A stretch of DNA of 64,000 nucleotides from Bryobacteraceae bacterium (lineage in GTDB: Bacteria; Acidobacteriota; Terriglobia; Bryobacterales; Bryobacteraceae). Positions 17,149 through 25,492 of the stretch are shown in pieces (positions within the stretch are counted from its first letter, which is position 1; every line of letters begins with the position of its first letter). The notes under the pieces were generated by a model that did not search any database, had not been told where the DNA came from, and worked only from the letters and a program-made list of their open reading frames with translations. Position numbers and translations under genes: made by a program. The stretch lies in NCBI GenBank assembly GCA_023384675.1, contig JAHDVK010000014.1, positions 85,183 through 149,182 on the forward strand, in the 5' to 3' direction.

Positions 17149-18714
17149 ATGTTAGAGGCGTTGCGCGCGCGGCTCGGCCCTGCCGCTCCGGTCTCGCTCA
17201 CTCGGAATGCTGTCTTCAGCGTTCTCTCGTTTACGATCACGGCGCTCGTCGCTTTTGTCGTTTCCCCGCTGATTATCCACACGCTCGGCAACGCCCCCTA
17301 TGGCTTGCTCTCCATGGCCGGCGAGCTGAATGTGCAGTTTGCGCTGCTCAGCCTGGGTCTGCGCAGCGCCTTGAACTTCTTCGTCGCCCGGGGGCTGGCC
17401 CGCGACGACTTTCCGGACCTGCAGCGCACGCTCCAAAGCGCACTCACGATCCTCCTCGCGCTGGCCGCCGTGGGCGTTGCCGCGCTGGCCTTCCTGCTGA
17501 CGCGACTGCCGTACTGGTTCAATCTCGATGGCGTCGCGCACGGCGAAGCCCGCTTCGCCATCGGCCTGCTCGTTTTCATCTTTCTGGCCGGTTTTCCGAT
17601 GACAGTTTTCTCGTCGCTGCTGGCTGGATTGCGCCGGCACGACCTCGACAACCTCGCGATGATCGCTTCTTCGCTGGTGTCGGCGGTCCTGATCGTGGTG
17701 GCCCTCAATTGGTGGGGCACGCTTCCGGCCGTGGCCGTGGCGCAGGCTTTGGGCATCGTGGTGCGCTGGCTCCTTCAGGCATGGCTGATTCGCCGGTTCC
17801 GCCGCCCTCTGCGCTTCCGGCCCGCGCGTATTGACCGCGAACGCGCCCGCGAACTCTTCACGTTCGGCGCGGCGGACCTGGTTCTCACCCTGACCACCGC
17901 CATCACGCTGCAATCGGATCTGATCGTCGTCAGTCGCATCCTCGGCGCCGCCGCCGCTGGGTCTTACCATGTAGGGCGCTATCTGGGTCTCCATTTCTAC
18001 TCGTTGATCATGGCGGTCACGGTGACTCTGGGGACCAACTTCACCTACCACCACACCAAAGAAGACGCCGCCGCCACGCGCGCGCTTTTTCTCAACTCAT
18101 CCCGCTACATCAGCGGAATCGCGTGCCTGCTGGCGGCCCTGATTTTGGCGTACGGCGAGCCGTTCATTGCGCTTTGGGTAGGATCGCGATTTGTGGACGG
18201 GCCGTTTTGGGACTCCGGCCGGGGCATCTTACTCTTCATGACCCTGGCGATGCTGGCGCGTTCGATGGGCAACGTGTGCTCCCAGTATCTGTTGGGCGTT
18301 CGCAGGCTGCGCGCCTTTGTCGCGGTTCGCGTGGCTGAGGCGGCGCTGAGCCTCACTGGAGCGATCCTGCTGGTGCAGGATTTGGGGCTCGCGGGCGTGG
18401 CGGTGGCGAAGTTGGGCGTCAGCGTCTTGTCCCACTTCTTCTTCGCGATTCCCTATTGCTGCCGCCTGTTGGGGATCCCGTTAGCGGGCTACGCGCAGGC
18501 TGCGGTTCTCCGGCCGCTCGTTGGCTTCCTTGGAACGGCGGCCGCCGCATGGGTGCTGCGCTACCTGCTTCCGCCAGCCGGCTGGCTGCAACTTCTCGCC
18601 GGCGGCGGCGCTGCGGCGCTGGTGGGCGGTCTGATTGGCTGGGCGGTGCTGCTGTCGCCCGCAGAGCGCGCCATCGCCTTGGCGCGCATGCGGGGAATCA
18701 CCCGGTTGAACTAA
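17149..18714 (+). CDS. Wzx/MATE-like oligosaccharide flippase
   Basis: A 521-residue polytopic inner-membrane protein of the MOP superfamily with about 12-14 hydrophobic helices. It begins SLTRNAVFSVLSFTITALVAFVVSPLIIHTLGN, the usual first helix of Wzx-type lipid-linked sugar flippases, and contains GAADLVLTLTTAITLQSDLIVVSRILGAAAAGSY, a conserved helix of that group. It would move undecaprenyl-linked repeat units across the membrane for polysaccharide assembly. The 186-base gap before it holds no recognised RNA or clear promoter. The CpsB-type gene upstream and the large lipoprotein downstream suggest a surface-glycan role, but no glycosyltransferases are adjacent. Confidence 0.85.
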   Translation: MLEALRARLGPAAPVSLTRNAVFSVLSFTITALVAFVVSPLIIHTLGNAPYGLLSMAGELNVQFALLSLGLRSALNFFVARGLARDDFPDLQRTLQSALTILLALAAVGVAALAFLLTRLPYWFNLDGVAHGEARFAIGLLVFIFLAGFPMTVFSSLLAGLRRHDLDNLAMIASSLVSAVLIVVALNWWGTLPAVAVAQALGIVVRWLLQAWLIRRFRRPLRFRPARIDRERARELFTFGAADLVLTLTTAITLQSDLIVVSRILGAAAAGSYHVGRYLGLHFYSLIMAVTVTLGTNFTYHHTKEDAAATRALFLNSSRYISGIACLLAALILAYGEPFIALWVGSRFVDGPFWDSGRGILLFMTLAMLARSMGNVCSQYLLGVRRLRAFVAVRVAEAALSLTGAILLVQDLGLAGVAVAKLGVSVLSHFFFAIPYCCRLLGIPLAGYAQAAVLRPLVGFLGTAAAAWVLRYLLPPAGWLQLLAGGGAAALVGGLIGWAVLLSPAERAIALARMRGITRLN

Positions 18715-18757
18715 GTGCCCGGGGGACGCCACGAGAGCCTTATGTTAAGCTGGCCCC

Positions 18758-21469
18758 ATGGCGGCCCTTCAGATCCTGGGATTTGTACTCCTTTTTGTGA
18801 GCCTCTCGGGATGCGCGGCGCAGTCCAACACGCAGTCTTCCGGCTCCATCGGCGTCAATGCCGCACAGCCCGCCTTTCCCTTGGTCCCGGTGGAGGCTCC
18901 GAAACTCGACGCCCCCGGACCGCCACCCGGCAACGCCATTTTGCTGGAGGACCGAGGCCGCCGCGGCAACGCGTCAAAGCGCGCTCCCGTCACCATTTCG
19001 CGGACCTTCGCGCGGGGAGAGATGCCCGAATGCGCCGAGGCCGTGGTTGCGGGCCTCGTGGTGCCCACCCAGTGTGACGTGAAGACCCGCTGGCCCGACG
19101 GCTCCTTGCGCCACGCGCTGCTGTCGTTCTGGATCGAATTGAACGACCGGGCTCATGCGCAGGTCGATTTTCTGCCTCACCCCTGCGACGAGGATGCGGC
19201 GGGACTCACAAAGGAGCAGATGCTCGGCTTTGTGGACGGACGCTGGGACTCGACTCTGGTGCTGAACGGTTCGCTTGGCGGGGGCGCGCCGCTCGAACAC
19301 CGGGTCCGCGCGCGTGAACTGCTGGCGCGGTGGAACGGCGAAGCAACGCCGCGCGGCGTGCGGTACTGGATGCGCGGGCCGATCGCCACGCAGGTGATTG
19401 TGGAAGACCCGGCTGCCGATTTCGGCTGGCGGCACGAACTGCCTGGCGTCGTTCTGCGCGGCAGCGTGAACACCGCCGCTGGCGTGATCCCTACAAAGGA
19501 TACGAACGCCAACGTCATCTCCAAGTGGGACTATCCCTTGCTGGTCGCCATGGGGCAGGAGGTGATTCGCGTCTGCGGCCATCAGGGAGGTGATCTTCAG
19601 GTGTGCGAGGGTGGCCGCGGGGTGCTTGGCTCCACGGCCCGGAGCCATTCCGATGGCGCGCCGGTGATCCCGGACCAAGGCTGGTCCCCGGCCGTGGAGG
19701 ACCAGCATAAGAGTCTCCATCCCATCTTCGTGCTGACGTTCTACCCCGGCTGGGACGGTGTGAAGATCGAGACGATCGCCGAAAACGTCTGGATCGATCG
19801 GGCGCAGGACCAGCACTATTCGGCGCGGTTGTACATCGGGACCGATGCGCAGACCCCTGTATGGGAGCGGGCCGCGCTGATTCACTACTTTTCCGCGCGA
19901 TGGCGTAAGACCTTCTGGTATGGACAAGCGCCGGCGCCGCTGCGGATCGATCATAACCTGCCGTATCTCATTCACAGCAGGGTGGTTCCGAACTTTGACA
20001 CTTCGTTTGAACTGCGCCAGGAGCCTATCGTCAACACGCTCAAGCGGTACGAGGCATCCACAAAGGATGAACCTTTTGGTTCAGGGCTCTGGCAGCCATT
20101 CATGCCTGCCACCGGCGGGCGGCCCGACATTGCGATCCTGCCGGGATACTACGTCTGGTACCTCTATAGCTGGAACGCGGAGTTGCAGGATGTGGTTGAG
20201 GGCTTGGCCGCGGTCAGCGGACACGTTCCGATCCACCTCCGCGAATCGCCTGGCTCGGAGCGTGAGTTCGATCCCTATACGAAGGCGCCTGCTGCCGGGC
20301 GCGTGGTCTCGATCGACGCCCGCCCGAGCTTTTTCCTCCTGGGGCAAGCGCCCTACACGCGTCCCGAAACCGCCGCCGCGGACCGCGCCGCGAGGGTCGG
20401 CCCCATCGGCCGCAACGGCTGGACCCCGGATGATTCCCACCAGCCCGGCATGGTTTATCTTCCCTACGCGCTTTCAGGCGACTGGTATCTGCTTGAGGAA
20501 TTGCATTTCTGGTCCGCCCACAACCTTGCCATGGGTAATTCCGCCGCCTGCAATTATTGCCGCTGGGGGCCTCTGGGTTATGTCTTCAGCCAGCCGCGCG
20601 GCGAAGCCTGGGTGCTGCGCACCCTCGCGCACGCCATCGCCATGACGCCGGGCGATTTGCCGGAATATCCCTACTTCTATTCGAAATTGCGCAACAATAT
20701 CGCGATTCGCGAAGGAATCTTGAATCTAACCGAAGGCCATTTTTATGAACCCGCGGCCGGATGCGCCGAAGATTGCCAGGAAACCCGCTGGCGCATTGGG
20801 CGGGATATTTATGCGGCGAAAAGGCAAAACAGCCTTCGCTTCCAGACCATCGGCAACGCCGGCAGCATCGACAACACGATCGATACGGAAAAAGCCTCCG
20901 CCGCCACCTCGCCCTGGATGCTCAATTTCATGCATTCCACGCTGGGAGTCATTGAAGAACTGGGCTTCGGCGAGGTCACCCCATTGCGCCATCATCTGGC
21001 GAAAAATCTGATCGGACAATTGGTTTCTCCGGATTTTAACCCCTACCTGAATGGAGCGTACCGGATTCCCACACGAAATCGCGATAATGAACTCTTCCAG
21101 ACGTGGGCCGAGGTCTTGGACGCCTATAAGCCCGAGTTCCGCGGCCGCACCCGCTTTACCGATTTCGGCCTGAGCTGCGTGGATTGCTACTACGATATCG
21201 CCCGCGGCACTGCCAGTTGGATGGTGGGCGTCACCTCGGATGATGGCCTGTCGGGCACAGAGGGCTTCCTTTGGATTTTCCGCAACCTGCCCAACCGCGA
21301 GGGACTCCGGTCAAACCCGGTCTGGGCCTTCCTGCCTCGCGTTCCGCCCGAGGGCTTTACGCTGGAAGCGCGGCGTGCGCCAAAGTGGTTCAACCCCAAA
21401 CTGGCCGCCGCCGCCCGGCAGAAGTCTTCGCTCACGCCGCCAACCGGGTCCGAGGCCGCTGGGTATTGA
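18758..21469 (+). CDS. Large lipoprotein resembling exo-rhamnogalacturonan lyase (PcRGLX/YetA)-type proteins
   Basis: A 903-residue protein with a lipoprotein signal (LFVSLSGCAAQS, lipidated Cys19). The region 80-130 (APVTISRTFARGEMPECAE..., then TRWPDGSLRHALLSFWIEL) resembles the N-terminal RIFT-barrel opening of PcRGLX/YetA-like polysaccharide lyases, where WPDGSxRH recurs. The remainder contains long aromatic-rich stretches typical of a large carbohydrate-active fold, and several cysteine pairs (CNYCRWG, CAEDCQET, LSCVDCYYD). Catalysis on pectin-like glycans is an inference; no catalytic set was identified. It follows the flippase by 43 bases. Codon use looks like that of its neighbours. 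Confidence 0.65.
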   Translation: MAALQILGFVLLFVSLSGCAAQSNTQSSGSIGVNAAQPAFPLVPVEAPKLDAPGPPPGNAILLEDRGRRGNASKRAPVTISRTFARGEMPECAEAVVAGLVVPTQCDVKTRWPDGSLRHALLSFWIELNDRAHAQVDFLPHPCDEDAAGLTKEQMLGFVDGRWDSTLVLNGSLGGGAPLEHRVRARELLARWNGEATPRGVRYWMRGPIATQVIVEDPAADFGWRHELPGVVLRGSVNTAAGVIPTKDTNANVISKWDYPLLVAMGQEVIRVCGHQGGDLQVCEGGRGVLGSTARSHSDGAPVIPDQGWSPAVEDQHKSLHPIFVLTFYPGWDGVKIETIAENVWIDRAQDQHYSARLYIGTDAQTPVWERAALIHYFSARWRKTFWYGQAPAPLRIDHNLPYLIHSRVVPNFDTSFELRQEPIVNTLKRYEASTKDEPFGSGLWQPFMPATGGRPDIAILPGYYVWYLYSWNAELQDVVEGLAAVSGHVPIHLRESPGSEREFDPYTKAPAAGRVVSIDARPSFFLLGQAPYTRPETAAADRAARVGPIGRNGWTPDDSHQPGMVYLPYALSGDWYLLEELHFWSAHNLAMGNSAACNYCRWGPLGYVFSQPRGEAWVLRTLAHAIAMTPGDLPEYPYFYSKLRNNIAIREGILNLTEGHFYEPAAGCAEDCQETRWRIGRDIYAAKRQNSLRFQTIGNAGSIDNTIDTEKASAATSPWMLNFMHSTLGVIEELGFGEVTPLRHHLAKNLIGQLVSPDFNPYLNGAYRIPTRNRDNELFQTWAEVLDAYKPEFRGRTRFTDFGLSCVDCYYDIARGTASWMVGVTSDDGLSGTEGFLWIFRNLPNREGLRSNPVWAFLPRVPPEGFTLEARRAPKWFNPKLAAAARQKSSLTPPTGSEAAGY

Positions 21470-21494
21470 GCGGGCCTGACTCCGGGCGTCGAGT

Positions 21495-21830
21495 TCAGCG
21501 CGGCTTTAAGACCCGGGCGACGGCCTGAGTCAGGCGCGCCCAGCTCTCTTCCTCCAGGCGCAAGCGTTCCCGGCCCGCATCCGTGATCCCGTAATAGCGC
21601 GCCCGGCGATTGTTCTCCGTAATCCCCCATTCGGCTTCGAGCCAGCCGGCCTGGTGCATCCGGTGCAGCGCCGGATAAAGCGAGCCTTCTTCCACCCGCA
21701 ACACATCGTGCGATGCGTGTTGAATGTGCAGCGTAATCCCATAGCCGTGCATGGCCCCGTGAGAAGCAAGGGTGCGGAGCACCAGCAGGTCGATGGTACC
21801 CTGCAAGCGGTCGCTGGCTTTTCGAGGCAA
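21495..21830 (-). CDS. PadR-family transcriptional regulator
   Basis: A 111-residue winged-helix repressor. The pattern LQGTIDLLVLRTLASHGAMHGYGITLHIQ, then VEEGSLYPALHRMHQAGWLEAEWG and RRARYYGITDAGRERL, is the standard PadR domain. Family members often bind drugs or phenolics and repress efflux or stress genes. The start is a TTG at 21830, preceded by CAGGAG seven bases upstream. It is divergent from the peptidase-like gene at 21961. The C-terminal dimerisation helix is short, as in the compact PadR subgroup. Confidence 0.92.
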   Translation of the reverse strand: MPRKASDRLQGTIDLLVLRTLASHGAMHGYGITLHIQHASHDVLRVEEGSLYPALHRMHQAGWLEAEWGITENNRRARYYGITDAGRERLRLEEESWARLTQAVARVLKPR

Positions 21831-21863
21831 AACACTGCTCCTGACAAACCGGTTTCTTTAGAC

Positions 21864-21892
21864 TTCTTACCAAGCCGTCTGACCAAGCCCAA
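21864..21892 (-). promoter_or_regulatory. Putative promoter of the PadR gene
   Basis: On the minus strand TTGGGC (21887-21892) and TAAGAA (21864-21869) are 17 bases apart, upstream of the TTG start at 21830. Only moderate consensus match. Confidence 0.35.
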
Positions 21893-21960
21893 CCAGTAGT
21901 TTCATCCGTGCCGGGTCTGGTGTCAAGCTTCTGTCGTCTTCCGCCGATGGAGTTGGTGGG

Positions 21961-23166
21961 ATGATGAGCGCGATCATGGCAGGCTTGATGCTGCTTGGAG
22001 CGGCCGGACCGCGTGTCGCCGGGGAGGGCGCCGTTTTGCGGCGCTCTTGCAGCTCGGATGCTGAACTAGTGACGAGGCTGGCAGGGGGCACGGCGGTGGC
22101 CATCCGCTCCTCCATCGCGGGGGACGAAGGCGTCTGCTACCGGGTGACGGCGGGCGAGTTCACCGGTTATTTGTTTGAACGGGAGATCGCGGGCCGGGAG
22201 GACTATGACGCCGCGCGCCGCGATGCCGGCTCACAGGGCTTGCCGGACGAAATCCGCAGCGCCGTCGCGCAGCCGGCGAGCGGGTCGAGCGTTGAGCGCG
22301 CTATGCAACTGCTGGACGCCCGCCAGCCTCGACAGGCGCTGCAACTGCTCGAATATGCGCTGGCGAACGAAGGCATTCAGGACGCGGGTGTGCTCGCTCT
22401 GGCGGGTTTGGCGGCGTTGCAGAGCGATCAGCCGCGCCGGGCGCGGGAACTGCTGCGGCGTTCTCTGGCGATCACTCCGAATCCCCAGGTCGCTTCGCTG
22501 GCCGAGCGCGCCGCGCGCGAATCGGCCAACGACACCAGTGACCACGTCATCCGTGGCGGCCGCTTCGTTCTGCGCTACGACCAGGTGAGCGTGCACCCGG
22601 CCACCGCGCGCGTGATGGTGGGCGCACTGGAGGAGGAATACGCGCGTCTGGATGCCGCCCTCGGCTGCCATCTCGGCGAACAGGTGACGGTGGTGGTGCA
22701 TACGCCCGAACGCTATCGCGCCGCCACGGGCGCCGCCGAATGGAGCGGCGGCCAGTACGACGGCCGTATTCGCGTCGCCGCGCCGCAGGGGGCTACGGTC
22801 ACCACCGAACTGCGGCGCACGTTCGCGCACGAAATCGTCCACGCCTGCCTGGCGCGCCGCGGCGCGTTCCCGGCCTGGTTCCACGAGGGCATGGCGCAGC
22901 GCTGGTCCGGCGAACGGCTGAGCGGGCCGCAACGCCGCGCACTCAAGGACAAGATCGCCGCCGGGGCCTTGCCGCCGCTGGCCAACCTGAGCGCGGGCTG
23001 GAACGCCTTCAATCCCACGCAGGCCGCGCTCGCTTATGCCTACGCTCTCGCCGCCGTCGAAGTTCTTTATGAAACGCGGGGCGAGGCCCATGTCCGCGAC
23101 CTGCTCCGCGCGCCTGCGCTGCTGCCTCGGACGGCCGCCGAGTTGACCAAGGCGCTCGGCCCCTAG
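21961..23166 (+). CDS. Exported TPR protein with gluzincin-type (peptidase MA-like) domain
   Basis: A 401-residue protein. A probable signal peptide (residues 1-20) leads into an SH3-like stretch with cysteines 30 and 59. Two TPR-like helical repeats follow at about 108-180, then a metalloprotease domain at about 200-395. The zinc motif is FAHEIVHACL (His290-Glu291-x2-His294), followed by AWFHEGMAQRW, where Glu309 is the likely third ligand, as in peptidase MA-like proteins. It probably cleaves or binds proteins in the periplasm; some relatives are inactive. It is divergent from padR and 10 bases ahead of the alpha/beta hydrolase. Confidence 0.78.
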   Translation: MMSAIMAGLMLLGAAGPRVAGEGAVLRRSCSSDAELVTRLAGGTAVAIRSSIAGDEGVCYRVTAGEFTGYLFEREIAGREDYDAARRDAGSQGLPDEIRSAVAQPASGSSVERAMQLLDARQPRQALQLLEYALANEGIQDAGVLALAGLAALQSDQPRRARELLRRSLAITPNPQVASLAERAARESANDTSDHVIRGGRFVLRYDQVSVHPATARVMVGALEEEYARLDAALGCHLGEQVTVVVHTPERYRAATGAAEWSGGQYDGRIRVAAPQGATVTTELRRTFAHEIVHACLARRGAFPAWFHEGMAQRWSGERLSGPQRRALKDKIAAGALPPLANLSAGWNAFNPTQAALAYAYALAAVEVLYETRGEAHVRDLLRAPALLPRTAAELTKALGP

Positions 23167-23176
23167 TTGTGCGACA

Positions 23177-24244
23177 ATGCGCCGCATGCGGCCGTTCATT
23201 CTCTTCCTGCTGCTTCTGACGCCCGCTCTCGCCCAGACCCGCGAGACCGGCGAAATCAATGGCGCTCAATTCCTGATCGAGATGCCCGCCGAATGGAACG
23301 GGACGCTGCTGGTCTATTGCCACGGCTATTCCGGCTCTCCTGGGCGCTTCTCGCAGGAGAAGCCCTCCGCCCTCGCCATGCTCACCCAATCCGGGGCCGC
23401 CCTCATCCAGTCCGGCTACGCGGCGGGCGGTTGGGCGATTGAAGAAGCGGTGAACGATACCCAGGCGCTCGTCCGCCACTTCATCGCGAAGCACGGCAAG
23501 CCCAAGCAGACGTATGTCCTGGGCCATTCCATGGGCGGATTTCTGACCATGACCCTGCTCGAGCAATTCCCCACCGTTTACGACGGCGGACTTGCCCTCT
23601 GCGGCCCGCTTGCGCCCGCTTCCTGGTTCATGAGCCGCCAGCCGTTCGACTATGTCGCCGTTTTCGGGTACTTCTTCCCCGGCGAACTGCCCCCGCCGCA
23701 CCAGGTGCCGGCCGGGTTCAAGGGCGGCGCCGCCGGGACCGCGCGCATCCTCGAAATTCTCGAGAAAAACGCCGAAAAAGCCGCCGAAGTGCGCCGTTTT
23801 ACCGGAATTCGCACGAATAAGGATCTCGCCGGGACGCTCGTCTTCTTCACTTCGATCCTCCAGGAACTGCAGCGGCGCGCCGGCGGCAATCCCTTCGGCA
23901 ACGAGAGCACGGTGTACCAGGGCACGAGCGACGACAACGCGCTCAACGACGGCGTCCAGCGCTATCAGGCCGCGCCGCGGGCGGCCGAATACGTCCATCG
24001 CTTCTACACGCCGCACGGGCGCCTGACGCGCCCCATGCTGGCGATTCACACCACTTACGATCCGCTGATCCCCTCCGCCGTGCCCAACTATTATGCGGAC
24101 CTGGCGGCCCGCGCCGGCAGCGCTCATCTCTTCCTGCAGCGCTATACGAAGGCCGACGGCCACTGCGCGATCCCGCCCGCGGAGATCGTCCGCGGTCTCA
24201 CTGACCTTCAGTCGTGGGCACAGACCGGCCAGCGCCCGCGGTAG
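23177..24244 (+). CDS. Exported alpha/beta-hydrolase
   Basis: A 355-residue serine hydrolase with a signal peptide (MRRMRPFILFLLLLTPALAQ). The fold is indicated by the strand TLLVYCHGYSGSPG and the nucleophile elbow VLGHSMGGFLTM with Ser118. A catalytic acid is likely in THTTYDPLIP-like sequence (AIHTTYDPLIPSAV), and the histidine is in KADGHCAIPP near the end. The substrate is unknown; esters or peptides are both possible. A cap region of about 120 residues lies between the elbow and the acid. It starts 10 bases after the peptidase stop, so co-transcription is likely, although a GACAAT box also precedes the ATG. Confidence 0.85.
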   Translation: MRRMRPFILFLLLLTPALAQTRETGEINGAQFLIEMPAEWNGTLLVYCHGYSGSPGRFSQEKPSALAMLTQSGAALIQSGYAAGGWAIEEAVNDTQALVRHFIAKHGKPKQTYVLGHSMGGFLTMTLLEQFPTVYDGGLALCGPLAPASWFMSRQPFDYVAVFGYFFPGELPPPHQVPAGFKGGAAGTARILEILEKNAEKAAEVRRFTGIRTNKDLAGTLVFFTSILQELQRRAGGNPFGNESTVYQGTSDDNALNDGVQRYQAAPRAAEYVHRFYTPHGRLTRPMLAIHTTYDPLIPSAVPNYYADLAARAGSAHLFLQRYTKADGHCAIPPAEIVRGLTDLQSWAQTGQRPR

Positions 24245-24305
24245 CGCGGCTTCATGAAACGTTCATTCCCATCGGCGCGCCCATGTTCTATCCTAAAGGG
24301 TTGCC

Positions 24306-25439
24306 ATGCGTATCTCAGTCTTCCTCCTCGTTCTCTTCACTGTTGCGTGCTCTTCCGGCCCCAAACCCCCACCTTCCCCTCGCATCAATGAAATCCAGTT
24401 GATCGGCACCCACAACTCCTACCGGCCGGGCCTCGGGCCCAGCGAAATGTCCCTGCTGCGAAAAACCGACCCCCGGCAGGCCGACAATTGGGAATACAAG
24501 CACCTGCCGCTGGACCAGCAACTGGATCTGGGCGTCCGCCAGTTTGAGTTCGACATCTTCGTGGACACCAATGGCGGCCTGTTCGCCAACCCGCTGGGGC
24601 CGCGCCGCGTCGCCCAGGCCGGCTTGCCCGCCGACCCGCCCTTCGATCCCAATGGCGCTCTGAAGCAGCCCGGCTTCAAGGTGATGCACGTGCAGGATCT
24701 CGACTACCGCAGCTCCTGCCAGCCCTTCACCAATTGCCTTTCGATCCTGCGCGAGTGGTCCAAGCGCAACCCCCGCCACCTGCCCATCTTTGTCCTCGTC
24801 GAAAACAAGGACAGCAAGCCCAAAGGCGAAGGCTACGTCACGCCCGAACCGGTTACTATGGAAGCCCTGAGCGCGCTTGATGCCGAGATCCGCTCCATCT
24901 TCCCGCCCGAGGAACTGATTACACCGGATGATGTGCGCGGCCCCTTCCAGAGCCTCGAACAGGCCGTGCTGAAGCGCGGCTGGCCTACGGTGGAGCGCGC
25001 CCGCGGCAAGTTTATTTTCCTGCTCGACCAGGAACGCTTCACGCCGATGTACACGGCCGGCCGATCCATGCTCGAAGGGCGCGTGCTTTTCACCAACAGC
25101 CTGCCCGGCACGCCCGATGCCGCCTTCGTCAAGTTGAATAACCCCTTGACCGATGGCGATGAGATTCAGAAGCTGGTCAAGGAAGGCTACCTGGTCCGCA
25201 CCATGACCGACAATGGCGTGGAGGGCGTCCGCGGCAACGACACCACGCGCCGCGACGCCGCCTTCGCCAACGGCGCGCACTTGCTCAGCACCGATTACCC
25301 CTTCACTTACAAACATCCGCAGTCGGGCTATTCAGTTGGGTTTGATTCGGGCATCGCCCGCTGCAACCCCGTCACGGCCAAGCCCGGTTGCAGCGAGGCG
25401 CAACTCACCGAGGGCCCGCCGCCGGCCGAAGCCCAGTAG
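24306..25439 (+). CDS. Ca2+-dependent phosphoinositide phospholipase C-like lipoprotein
   Basis: A 377-residue lipoprotein (MRISVFLLVLFTVACSSG, lipidated Cys15) with a PLC-like phosphodiesterase TIM barrel of the Ca2+-dependent PI-PLC-C1 type. INEIQLIGTHNSYRPG carries the first catalytic His36. LDLGVRQFEFDIFVDTNGG and PGFKVMHVQDLDYRSSC carry the acidic ligands and the second histidine. LPIFVLVENKDSKP, GKFIFLLDQ and HLLSTDYPFTY are the later barrel strands. It would cleave phosphoinositol or related phosphodiesters at the outer surface. It has its own upstream gap with a TATCCT-like box and a weak ribosome site (AAAGGG). Confidence 0.85.
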   Translation: MRISVFLLVLFTVACSSGPKPPPSPRINEIQLIGTHNSYRPGLGPSEMSLLRKTDPRQADNWEYKHLPLDQQLDLGVRQFEFDIFVDTNGGLFANPLGPRRVAQAGLPADPPFDPNGALKQPGFKVMHVQDLDYRSSCQPFTNCLSILREWSKRNPRHLPIFVLVENKDSKPKGEGYVTPEPVTMEALSALDAEIRSIFPPEELITPDDVRGPFQSLEQAVLKRGWPTVERARGKFIFLLDQERFTPMYTAGRSMLEGRVLFTNSLPGTPDAAFVKLNNPLTDGDEIQKLVKEGYLVRTMTDNGVEGVRGNDTTRRDAAFANGAHLLSTDYPFTYKHPQSGYSVGFDSGIARCNPVTAKPGCSEAQLTEGPPPAEAQ

Positions 25440-25468
25440 ACCGGACCACGCCGCCTCCCGAATCGTCA

Positions 25469-25474
25469 TACAAT
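25469..25474 (+). promoter_or_regulatory. TACAAT -10-like box
   Basis: TACAAT lies 18 bases before the ATG at 25493, with a GGGAGG ribosome site between them (25481-25486). A -35 is not evident. Confidence 0.35.
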
Positions 25475-25492
25475 AACGGCGGGAGGTGCGCC

